Positions 56,602 through 64,000 of a stretch of DNA of 64,000 nt are shown in pieces. The notes below the pieces were generated by a model that was not told the origin of the DNA, searched no databases, and saw only the letters and a list, made by a program, of their open reading frames with translations. This stretch comes from an uncultured Opitutia bacterium (lineage in GTDB: Bacteria > Verrucomicrobiota > Verrucomicrobiia > Opitutales > Opitutaceae), in contig CAILHZ010000017.1 of NCBI GenBank assembly GCA_903834135.1, positions 1 to 64,000 on the forward strand, given 5' to 3'. The position numbers and the translations under genes were made by a program. Position 1 is the first letter of the stretch. Each line of letters opens with the position of its first letter.

Positions 56602-57503
56602 TTAGTATCTAAAAAGTAGGCTTTTTGTTTTTCTGTAATAGGTAGCATTGCACGCTCCATCACTTTCAGAAGATCATCCCATATCATACGCTTGGAGCGG
56701 TTCGTGGGATTACGTAATATGTAACTTGGGTGATAAGTAATCATCAAAGGAATTGAGTTATACACTTTCCACTGACCTCTCACATCACCTAATGCTTTAA
56801 AGGCACCATTTCCTAGTAGGCCTTGTGCAGCAGAAGAGCCTAAAGCAACAATCAAAGAAGGCTGAACAATCTCAATTTGCGCTTTAAGATAAGGCATAGA
56901 GTAAGCTAGTTCAGCCGAAGTAGGAGTGCGATTAGCAGCCTGCTCCCCTGCCTCATTACTAAGTGGTTCTGGTCTTACGTTCAAAATACTACCCATATAC
57001 ACAGCAGAGCGAGTTAGCCCCATACCGGAAATCATGCGGTCTAAAAGTTGACCAGCTGGGCCAATAAAAGGCTCTCCCTTGTTTTCTTCTTCAAGTCCGG
57101 GAGCATCTGCAACAAACATAATTTTTGCATCCAATGCACCACATCCAATCACAAGTTGCTTGCCTGGCTTTAAAGTAGCCTTGTAAACAGGATCCTCGAG
57201 CATGATTTGTTTGAGCGCAGCAAGCCTCGTTTCCTTACTACCCTCCTCCAATTTAAAATAAGGGGCTACTGCAAACGGCGCAGCAACTTTTACTTTAGTA
57301 ACAGGTGAACCCTGAACTTGCGAAACACTTAAAGGCTTAATTTCTTGTGCTGCACTTACGTGCTCAACGCTACGTTTTTTAATATGGCCCTCTACAGCAC
57401 TTCGAAGCGCTTGCAGACTTTCGTCTGATACATCAACTGTTCGCACACCCGTGGCCTTAAGCCTACGCAACTCATCAGTTAATACATTAAGTGCGGTGAG
57501 CAT
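56598..57503 (-). CDS. Uracil-DNA glycosylase superfamily protein (family 4-like) without Fe-S cysteines
   Basis: A 301-residue protein. An N-terminal region of about 90 residues is unassigned. The family-4 UDG fold follows: FVADAPGLEEENKGEPFIGPAGQLLDRM (motif I region, 130-157), NRTPTSAELAYSMPYLKAQI (191-210), IVALGSSAAQGLLG, and motif II TYHPSYILRN (256-265). Family 4 enzymes hold a [4Fe-4S] cluster through four cysteines; here the only Cys in the whole protein is C121, and the expected C-x2-C, KCRPP and CxP positions are replaced (for example ILNVRPEP). The motif I GEAPG also reads ADAPG. So it may be a cluster-free variant or have another role. Start-to-stop coupled with opgG and 17 bases from ribE. 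Confidence 0.82.
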   Translation of the reverse strand: MLTALNVLTDELRRLKATGVRTVDVSDESLQALRSAVEGHIKKRSVEHVSAAQEIKPLSVSQVQGSPVTKVKVAAPFAVAPYFKLEEGSKETRLAALKQIMLEDPVYKATLKPGKQLVIGCGALDAKIMFVADAPGLEEENKGEPFIGPAGQLLDRMISGMGLTRSAVYMGSILNVRPEPLSNEAGEQAANRTPTSAELAYSMPYLKAQIEIVQPSLIVALGSSAAQGLLGNGAFKALGDVRGQWKVYNSIPLMITYHPSYILRNPTNRSKRMIWDDLLKVMERAMLPITEKQKAYFLDTK

Positions 57504-57520
57504 ATAATCTTATATTTAGA

Positions 57521-58114
57521 CTATGCTTGATGCTTCATTAACTTTTCTACGTATTTTCCCAGTAAATCAAATTCTAGATTTACTGCACTACCAACAGCAT
57601 GCTGTTTTAAATTGGTTACTTCGAGCGTATGAGGAATAAGCCAAACAGCAAAGCTATCATCCTTAACTTCAGCAATAGTTAGGGAAATACCATCAATTGC
57701 GATACTACCCTTGTGCACTAGGTAACGACCATACCCAGTTGGTACAGATACATTTAAGTACATATCCTTACCACGCATCTCAAAAACTAGTATGTGTCCC
57801 ACACCGTCAATATGACCTGTAACAAAATGTCCACCTACTTTACCATCAAAGCGAAGACTCCGCTCTAAGTTAACTTGCACACCCGCTTTAACTGCAAAGA
57901 AGTGAGTAAGTTTTCTTGTCTCCTCAAGTAAATCAAAACTCATGGATGATGCATCAAATCCAACAACCGTTAAACAACAGCCATCTACAGCTATGCTGTC
58001 CCCGAGAGTTAATCCCTGCAAGCAAAGTTGAGCTTGTACGCGCATACGCCATGATTGCGCAGATTGCGTAAATTCGAGAACACGGCCGGTTTCTTCAACA
58101 ATTCCTGTGAACAT
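57521..58114 (-). CDS. ribE: Riboflavin synthase alpha subunit
   Basis: A 197-residue protein with two lumazine-binding beta-barrel domains. It starts MFTGIVEETGRV, the invariant N-terminus. Domain 1 has GDSIAVDGCCLTVV and FDLLEETRKLTHF; domain 2 has GGHFVTGHIDGVG, KGSIAIDGISLT and WLIPHTLEVTNL. It turns two molecules of 6,7-dimethyl-8-ribityllumazine into riboflavin and the pyrimidine precursor. No other rib gene is beside it, and the 82 bases upstream show no FMN riboswitch. It is the first gene of the likely operon with the UDG-family gene, opgG and opgH. The gene is often called ribE or ribC depending on the species. Confidence 0.97.
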   Translation of the reverse strand: MFTGIVEETGRVLEFTQSAQSWRMRVQAQLCLQGLTLGDSIAVDGCCLTVVGFDASSMSFDLLEETRKLTHFFAVKAGVQVNLERSLRFDGKVGGHFVTGHIDGVGHILVFEMRGKDMYLNVSVPTGYGRYLVHKGSIAIDGISLTIAEVKDDSFAVWLIPHTLEVTNLKQHAVGSAVNLEFDLLGKYVEKLMKHQA

Positions 58115-58196
58115 GTATTAAGGTAAATCTAAGCATGCAGGCTGCTGAGATGCGATTCCAATTAAGACAAATTACACCCTAATGTAAGTGGCTTAT

Positions 58197-59594
58197 CTAG
58201 TGCAGTTTAACGCGTAATACTGCTGTCTGCGTACCTCGACTCACTAAGAGCACAAATTCCTTACGGTGCAGGTCACTTTCTGCCGCTGATAATTTTGCTA
58301 CAGCATCAGCAAATGAATCTACCGAGGCACCATCAATTTCTTTAATCCAATCTTCACCCGATAAACCAGCTCCATCTACAGGACTATTAGATTTAATATA
58401 TGAAACAATTACACCGTTATGGGACTTTACACTGCTCCTTCGTTCAACTGCATCTGCATATACAAATTCACGTACCGTAAGACCTAAACGTTCAAAATAT
58501 TTACGTTCTGCCTCACGTATCAGTTTTGGTTCATCGCCTAAAGTGATACTTAATTCTATGCGTTTAGCACCGCGCAAAACTGTCATATTTATCACGTCAC
58601 CTGGCCTATGGATTAAAACTTTTCTCTCAACAAAATCGATTGCAACATGATCAGGTCGAAAACGCGGTAACATAACAGAATCGACTGCTACAATAATATC
58701 ATGCGCTTTCATTCCTGCTTTTTCTGCAGGACTGTCTTCAAGCACCTCACTTACAACCACACTGGACTGATTTGATAAACCCAAGAAAGATGCCGCTTCT
58801 CTATCTAAAGCTTCCAAGCCGTAAGCACCAAACCATGCAAGAGGTCTGCCATTAACATTTTCAGGCCGTCTAGAAAGTGAAGGTATAACTTCTGTAGAAA
58901 GAAGAAAAGCACTACTTTCTTCAACATCTACTAACATCAGTGGAGAACCCGTACGATCCGCTTTTGAAAACTGCAAATACGTCTGAGCGAAGGAACTCGT
59001 TGCAAGCCCAACAAAATATCCATCTTTGTTAAAAACAGGTAGTCCAGGGCCAGCAACCTCCTGCTGCGCAATTGCGGTGTGTTGAGGTAAAGATTCGATA
59101 ATAGCAATGTGGCTCTGCATTAAATAGGGAATGAAATCTTCTTCTTTATTTCTCAATCCAAGTCCCCAAACAAAATCAGATAATTCAAGTTCTTTAGTTC
59201 CCTTAGGTGCTATCCACTTAGAAATAGGCAAAAGTTGAGTCGCCATCACTTTACTCACCTTAATGTAGTGCCAGCCCGTGTAAGGATCCTGGCCTAAATA
59301 AGTAGCATCACTTCCAACAGCTTCACCAGGAATATATGCTTTAAAACGGCGTAAACGCTTAGGATCTATTCTCACATCAACAGCCGCAGAGGGTAATATA
59401 ATTGTGCCTTCTGTATCAATAGCTACACCGTAAGCAGTCGACATACGCCTCTCATCTTCAGTTTCAGTTAAGTAGTCGATAGCGACGACACTCTTAACAC
59501 GCTCAGCCCACATATCGGGAAGTGAAGTGCCAAAAGTAAAACTCCTAAGCGCGATGCTGAGTAAAAAAAACTTTAGAAAGAAAGTAGACTTCAT
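58197..59594 (-). CDS. HtrA-like protein with inactive protease domain and two PDZ domains (pseudoprotease)
   Basis: A 465-residue exported protein that follows the HtrA layout: signal peptide (about 1-22), a chymotrypsin-like domain (about 28-240), then two PDZ domains (about 270-355 and 370-465, with LEDSPAEKAGMKAHDIIVAV and SNSPVDGAGLSGEDW). All three catalytic positions are lost compared with the upstream paralogue. LTNAHVV is LPSAAVD here, the Asp of TDLALLKL is Gly in TGWHYIKV, and GNSGGPLV is AGPGLPVF. It probably scaffolds or regulates rather than cuts, for example by forming mixed oligomers with the active protease. It overlaps that gene by four bases (ATGA), so the two are translationally coupled. 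Confidence 0.85.
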   Translation of the reverse strand: MKSTFFLKFFLLSIALRSFTFGTSLPDMWAERVKSVVAIDYLTETEDERRMSTAYGVAIDTEGTIILPSAAVDVRIDPKRLRRFKAYIPGEAVGSDATYLGQDPYTGWHYIKVSKVMATQLLPISKWIAPKGTKELELSDFVWGLGLRNKEEDFIPYLMQSHIAIIESLPQHTAIAQQEVAGPGLPVFNKDGYFVGLATSSFAQTYLQFSKADRTGSPLMLVDVEESSAFLLSTEVIPSLSRRPENVNGRPLAWFGAYGLEALDREAASFLGLSNQSSVVVSEVLEDSPAEKAGMKAHDIIVAVDSVMLPRFRPDHVAIDFVERKVLIHRPGDVINMTVLRGAKRIELSITLGDEPKLIREAERKYFERLGLTVREFVYADAVERRSSVKSHNGVIVSYIKSNSPVDGAGLSGEDWIKEIDGASVDSFADAVAKLSAAESDLHRKEFVLLVSRGTQTAVLRVKLH

Positions 59595-60973
59595 GGCTTT
59601 AAAATAACAAATGAAACATGACGGTCTTTTTCTACTTCTAATAAAGTAGCTTCAGGTTTTTGAGTAAACGCATCATGAGCATGAGCAACCACATCGAGTG
59701 AAGTAATTACAGCACGGTTAATTGCTGTTATGATATTTCCTGGTTGAATTCCAGCAACGTCAGCTGGGAAACCAGGCTGAACACCGATGACAATAACTCC
59801 ATTTTGATCGTTACGTCCATGCTCTCGAGCATAAATACGTGATATCTTACGTACACTTAAACCCCAGGTATCGAATGCTCTCTCCTCGCCTACACTACTT
59901 TCGAGTAATTCAGTAACAACGTTAATATCCTGTAACTTCACGCCGCGTTTAATTGTTAAAGTAAGCTGCGTGCCTACAGGCTGTTGTGCAATCGAATTTA
60001 AGATTGCTGGAATTTGTTCAGGAAACCTTCCGTCGATTGCTTTGTGATCAATCTGAAGCAGAATATCACCTGCTTTTATTCCTGAAATCGCTGCAGGAGA
60101 TTTAGGATAAACACTATTTACTAGCATGCCTGTGTTAAGTGCTAATGAATAAAAATCCTCCAAGTCTTGTAGTGCACCTGGCACAATTCCAACTGTACTG
60201 CGTACAATTGAGCCATGCTCAAGTAGTGATTTAACAACCGCCTTTGCTGTGTTGCTAGGAATTGCAAAACCGAGGTTGTTAGCTCCTGTATAGCCACGAG
60301 TTGTGATACCCACTACTTTACCGTCTTCAGTGACCAATGGGCCTCCAGAATTTCCTGGATTAATGGCGGCGTCGGTTTGAAGCCAGGTATTAAAAAGCCC
60401 TGTTTCATAACCATCTTCATTTCTTTCAGCATCAAAATACTGACTCGTATTGGAAATAATGCCTCGAGTTACTGTACGGGTTAGACCAAACGGAGTGCCT
60501 ACAGCAAATACGACATTTCCTGCAAAGAGCTTAGAGCTATCCCCAAAAGATGCGTGAGTAAACGTAAGCTGACGCCTTTTTACTTCATCCATGTCGAGTT
60601 TAAGTAACGCAAGATCGGTCCAATGGTCCCAGCCCACTAACTTTGCTCCCACATTTTCAAGGCTCGATAGAGTCACTGTAACTTCCACAGCTTTAGGGCT
60701 AACTACGTGGGCGTTAGTCAAAATAAGACCATCCTCTGATAAAATGACCCCAGAGCCTATACTGCCGTCAAAACGCTTACTTCCACCCTCATAATTGACC
60801 TGTCTGACATCGATTCTAACCACTGAATTGAGCAGTCCATTAAAGCCTCGGCTCATTGATGGGACAGCCTCTAAACGACCTAATCCTACCCCAAACAGGG
60901 CTAAACAGGCTAAAAGACAAAATGAGAGGAAACCTCCCACAGGAGTTGTTGACCGCGCTGATGAAAACTTCAC
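59591..60973 (-). CDS. HtrA/DegP-type periplasmic serine protease with two PDZ domains
   Basis: A 460-residue protein of S1C type. A signal peptide or anchor (about residues 12-36) is followed by the protease domain with an intact triad: His89 in LILTNAHVV, Asp120 in [10 protein letters not shown] and Ser209 in [10 protein letters not shown]. Two PDZ domains follow (about 260-355 and 370-455, with [15 protein letters not shown] and [13 protein letters not shown]). It degrades or refolds misfolded envelope proteins. The next gene is a degenerate copy without a triad. Its start lies only 18 bases from the divergent leuS start, so the promoters of both genes must lie in each other's coding sequence or be shared. 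Confidence 0.93.
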   Translation of the reverse strand: MKFSSARSTTPVGGFLSFCLLACLALFGVGLGRLEAVPSMSRGFNGLLNSVVRIDVRQVNYEGGSKRFDGSIGSGVILSEDGLILTNAHVVSPKAVEVTVTLSSLENVGAKLVGWDHWTDLALLKLDMDEVKRRQLTFTHASFGDSSKLFAGNVVFAVGTPFGLTRTVTRGIISNTSQYFDAERNEDGYETGLFNTWLQTDAAINPGNSGGPLVTEDGKVVGITTRGYTGANNLGFAIPSNTAKAVVKSLLEHGSIVRSTVGIVPGALQDLEDFYSLALNTGMLVNSVYPKSPAAISGIKAGDILLQIDHKAIDGRFPEQIPAILNSIAQQPVGTQLTLTIKRGVKLQDINVVTELLESSVGEERAFDTWGLSVRKISRIYAREHGRNDQNGVIVIGVQPGFPADVAGIQPGNIITAINRAVITSLDVVAHAHDAFTQKPEATLLEVEKDRHVSFVILKP

Positions 60974-60991
60974 GATTGTTTATTTAAAGAC

Positions 60992-63589
60992 ATGGCTACC
61001 AAGTGCAAAGAATATAACTTTCAAGAGATTGAGCCTCACTGGCAATCTTTCTGGGATCAAAATACATCTTCACGTGCGGTCAACACCGCACCTGGTCCTA
61101 AGTACTATGTACTCGATATGTTTCCATACCCATCGGGTGCTGGACTGCATATAGGTCACCCAGAAGGCTACACTGCAACAGATATCCTTGCCCGATACAA
61201 ACGCGCTAAAGGCTTTAAAGTACTCCACCCTATAGGTTGGGACGCATTCGGCCTACCTGCTGAACAACATGCTATCAAGACTGGAACTCCACCCGCCGAA
61301 AATACGCAAAAAAATATAGCTAACTTTAAGCGTCAAATTAAGGCTTTAGGTTTTTCCTACGACTGGGATAGAGAAATTGATACAACAGATCCTAAATACT
61401 TTCGCTGGACGCAGTGGATTTTCTTACAACTCTTCAAACGTGGTTTAGCTTATGTGGATGAGCGCCCTGTGTGGTGGTGCCCTGAATTAAAAGCAGTTTT
61501 AGCAAACGAAGAAGTTGTAGATGGGAAGAGTGAAATTGGTGGTCACCCAGTTGAACGTAAGAATTTACGGCAATGGGTACTAAGGATCACTGCCTACGCT
61601 GATCGTTTACTCGCTGATTTAAAAGACGTAGATTGGCCAGATTCAACTAAGCGGATGCAGGAATCATGGATCGGCAGAAGTGAAGGTGCTGAAGTTGCAT
61701 TTACTTTAGAAAATTCAGCTCTAGGTACACTCAAGGTATTTACGACCAGACCTGACACCCTCTTTGGCTGTACGTATATGGTACTAGCCCCAGAACATCC
61801 TTTAGTTGCAAGTCTTACACTTGATTCACAAAAAGATGAAGTTAGCCGTTACCAGAAAAAGGCTGCATCGAAAAGTGATTTAGAGCGTACCGATTTAGCA
61901 AAAGATAAATCCGGTGTTTTCACAGGCAGTTACGCCGTCAATCCACTAACAGGTCTTAAAGTACCAATCTGGGTAGCCGACTATGTTCTCATGGGATACG
62001 GCACCGGTGCTATCATGGCTGTGCCAGCACACGATGATAGAGATTACGAATTCGCCAAACAGTACAACCTGACAATCACAACCGTTGTTGCAGCTAAAGC
62101 TGATGGTATTTTTGTAGAAGGTGCACTGTTTACTGAAACAGGTTATGCAATCAATTCTTCTAACGCTTCACTCAGCTTAAATGGGCTACCCACACTTCAA
62201 GCTAAGGAAAAAACGATACAATGGCTTGAAGCAAATAAAGGTGGAAAGCGCACAATCAATTACAAACTAAGAGACTGGCTCTTCTCACGTCAGCGCTATT
62301 GGGGGGAGCCTATTCCTATTGTTTGGGTAAATGAGGCAGACTACAAAAAAGCAATTCAGCTAAGACCAACTGAATTTCCTGCAAACCCTGTTACCTATAA
62401 ACAAAATAACGAAACGCATTTTGCTTTACCACTACCAGATTCTTCTCTGCCACTTGTTTTACCTCAGGTAGAAACCTATTTACCTAGTGGAACTGGAGAA
62501 AGTCCGCTTGCTAACGCTACAGCGTGGCTAGAAATTTACTTCAATTTAAAAACAGGTGAAACTAAAGCAGTCTCTCAAGTAAGCACACCACCCACTGACG
62601 AGGGCTGGGTTAAAGGACGTCGTGAAACAAATACTATGCCACAATGGGCAGGTTCTTGTTGGTATTATTTACGTTTTACTGATCCTAAAAATGCAGATTC
62701 ACTAGCATCCGCTGATGCGCTTAAGACATGGGGAGTTCCTGATATTTATGTCGGTGGAGCTGAACATGCAGTACTTCATCTTTTATATGCACGTTTTTGG
62801 CATAAGGTACTATTTGATTTAGGAGTTGTACCAACACATGAACCTTTCCCTAAACTTTTCCATCAAGGCATTATCCTAGGTGAGGATGGAGTTAAGATGT
62901 CTAAGACTCGGGGCAATGTAGTAAATCCCGATACAGTTATTGCATCTCATGGAACTGATACTCTAAGACTTTATCTCATGTTCCTAGGGCCTCTCGAAGA
63001 CATGAAGCCTTGGAATCCTAGAGGAATCGAAGGTACTCACCGCTTTTTACAAAAAGTGTGGCGTGAATGCTTAACGAGTGAAGGTGATATCAATCCTAAA
63101 CTATCAGACAGTGCTGAAGATTTACCGGAAATAAAAAAACTACTTCACGAAACAATTCGCAAAGTAGGATCTGACTTAGATACGCTTCGGTTTAATACAC
63201 CGATTTCCCAAATGATGATTTTGGTAAATGCGTTTCAAAAAGCAGATCACATCAATAAAAAGAGCATGCTAGCTTTCTTACAACTGCTTGCTCCCTACGC
63301 TCCACATATTGCCGAAGAACTCTGGGCAAGACTTGGTGGAGTATCGCCAATACAAAGTGCTTCGTGGCCAATTTTTGATCCAAGTGCGTTTGCTACAAGC
63401 GAGCAAAAACTTGTATTCCAAGTAAACGGCAAGCACCGCGGTGACCTTATGGTTAAGGCAGGCTTAAGTCAGGACGAAGCAATTAAACTCGCAGGGGAAC
63501 ATGCCAAAGTTGGTCCTCATATGAATGGCAAAACAATCACCAAGGTTATTTATGTACCAGGTAAGATTATAAACTTAGTGGTTACCTAA
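60992..63589 (+). CDS. leuS: Leucyl-tRNA synthetase
   Basis: A 865-residue class I synthetase, the usual bacterial length, charging tRNA-Leu. The HIGH motif is in [16 protein letters not shown] (about 49-64). The editing (CP1) domain follows with [13 protein letters not shown] and [19 protein letters not shown]. The leucine-specific part includes [11 protein letters not shown]. The KMSKS loop is [17 protein letters not shown]-terminal anticodon-binding domain ends in [10 protein letters not shown]. The start ATG at 60992 gives the family's [20 protein letters not shown]. It is divergent from htrA by 18 bases and is followed 50 bases later by lpxI. Confidence 0.98.
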   Translation: MATKCKEYNFQEIEPHWQSFWDQNTSSRAVNTAPGPKYYVLDMFPYPSGAGLHIGHPEGYTATDILARYKRAKGFKVLHPIGWDAFGLPAEQHAIKTGTPPAENTQKNIANFKRQIKALGFSYDWDREIDTTDPKYFRWTQWIFLQLFKRGLAYVDERPVWWCPELKAVLANEEVVDGKSEIGGHPVERKNLRQWVLRITAYADRLLADLKDVDWPDSTKRMQESWIGRSEGAEVAFTLENSALGTLKVFTTRPDTLFGCTYMVLAPEHPLVASLTLDSQKDEVSRYQKKAASKSDLERTDLAKDKSGVFTGSYAVNPLTGLKVPIWVADYVLMGYGTGAIMAVPAHDDRDYEFAKQYNLTITTVVAAKADGIFVEGALFTETGYAINSSNASLSLNGLPTLQAKEKTIQWLEANKGGKRTINYKLRDWLFSRQRYWGEPIPIVWVNEADYKKAIQLRPTEFPANPVTYKQNNETHFALPLPDSSLPLVLPQVETYLPSGTGESPLANATAWLEIYFNLKTGETKAVSQVSTPPTDEGWVKGRRETNTMPQWAGSCWYYLRFTDPKNADSLASADALKTWGVPDIYVGGAEHAVLHLLYARFWHKVLFDLGVVPTHEPFPKLFHQGIILGEDGVKMSKTRGNVVNPDTVIASHGTDTLRLYLMFLGPLEDMKPWNPRGIEGTHRFLQKVWRECLTSEGDINPKLSDSAEDLPEIKKLLHETIRKVGSDLDTLRFNTPISQMMILVNAFQKADHINKKSMLAFLQLLAPYAPHIAEELWARLGGVSPIQSASWPIFDPSAFATSEQKLVFQVNGKHRGDLMVKAGLSQDEAIKLAGEHAKVGPHMNGKTITKVIYVPGKIINLVVT

Positions 63590-63639
63590 TTATACACTTA
63601 AAGGAACTCCTTAAACTTACTTCCTGTCTAAACTAGAAC

Positions 63640-64000
63640 ATGGCACTGTCAGAATACCTTCCTAAAGACTTCGATCAGTCTCGGCCTTTAGCCTTGATTG
63701 CGGGACAAGGTATTTACCCACGTCTGATTGCTGATGCAGCACGTAAAGCAGGAATTAAAGTTAAGTTAATTGCAGCCGTAGGCGAAACAACTGAGGAGCT
63801 TGTTAATACCTTTAGTGAAGAAGATCGCGTCATTTTAAAAGTAGGGCAAATCGGCAAGATGCTTGATGCTCTTGAGGACTTCAAAGCAGGTTATGCACTC
63901 ATGGCTGGGCAAATCACCCCTCGAAGACTTTTCCATGGACTGCACCCTGATCTTACAGCGGCGCGTATTTTACTCTCCCTTAAACGTAAAAATGCAGAAA
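63640..64000 (+). CDS. lpxI: UDP-2,3-diacylglucosamine pyrophosphatase LpxI, N-terminal part (runs off window)
   Basis: The first 120 codons of a gene cut by the window end; it is too short in view to be on most gene lists. The translation (ATG at 63640) contains LALIAGQGIYPRLIADAARK, VGQIGKMLDALEDFKAGYAL, MAGQITPRRLFHGLHPDLTA and ARILLSLKRKN, the hallmarks of the LpxI (formerly DUF1009) N-terminal domain. LpxI makes lipid X from UDP-2,3-diacylglucosamine in lipid A synthesis, replacing LpxH, so the organism should make lipopolysaccharide. It starts 50 bases after leuS and is probably co-transcribed with it. Confidence 0.85.
   Translation, partial: MALSEYLPKDFDQSRPLALIAGQGIYPRLIADAARKAGIKVKLIAAVGETTEELVNTFSEEDRVILKVGQIGKMLDALEDFKAGYALMAGQITPRRLFHGLHPDLTAARILLSLKRKNAE

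Noticed and set aside
60795-61154. 119-codon plus-strand open frame at the htrA/leuS junction
   Set aside because: It is antisense to the htrA signal region and then out of frame inside leuS; composition is not protein-like.
1-64000. Mobile elements, prophage or CRISPR arrays
   Set aside because: No transposase, integrase, phage gene, terminal inverted repeats or regularly spaced direct repeats were seen; the only long repeats are the TonB receptor paralogues and the internal NHL/Ig repeats.

Overview
This is an AT-rich bacterial chromosome segment. It probably comes from the Verrucomicrobiota, and the Opitutia/Opitutales is the best guess. That guess rests on protein style: large TonB-dependent receptors paired with LacI regulators, sulfatase and glycoside hydrolase genes, an Ig/NHL secreted protein ending in Opitutaceae-type C-terminal repeats, an osmoregulated-glucan (OpgGH) pair, and an OleA/OleB pair. 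Almost no gene start is preceded by a purine-rich Shine-Dalgarno sequence.

Layout. Positions 1-5900 hold the start of a flavoprotein gene, a small lipoprotein, a secreted sulfatase, a CREST-family (ceramidase-like) membrane hydrolase and a TonB receptor. Positions 6100-24000 form a glycan-use island: GH29 fucosidase, GH88 unsaturated glucuronyl hydrolase, a 1124-residue TonB receptor, a LacI regulator, a secreted FAD oxidoreductase, a GH2 enzyme, and two closely related TonB receptors flanking a second LacI regulator. Two near-identical inverted repeats (7547 and 9171) look like operators of the first LacI regulator. Several strong hairpin terminators separate the units.

Positions 24300-30000 carry an AsmA-like giant protein, an RskA-like membrane protein, an MHS-family transporter, an ArsC/Spx-like protein and ndk. 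Positions 30100-38135 (minus strand) are the most unusual part. Nine tightly packed genes encode a ketosynthase, an ACP, two CrtI-like flavoproteins, FabZ, FabI, an OleA-type head-to-head condensing enzyme, an OleB-type hydrolase and a VOC protein. This looks like a dedicated type II fatty-acid or polyene line feeding a head-to-head condensation. OleC and OleD are not in the window.

Positions 38200-46740 contain galE, an NtrC-type regulator, a site-2 protease, tRNA-Ala(GGC), a fused FAD/Fe-S dehydrogenase, a PH-like membrane protein and a DEAD-box (here DEVD) helicase. Positions 46870-64000 contain the Ig/NHL protein, metK-ahcY, an operon ribE-UDG-opgG-(unknown)-opgH, an active HtrA protease followed by a catalytically dead HtrA paralogue, leuS and the start of lpxI. 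No insertion sequence, phage, CRISPR array or rRNA gene was seen.
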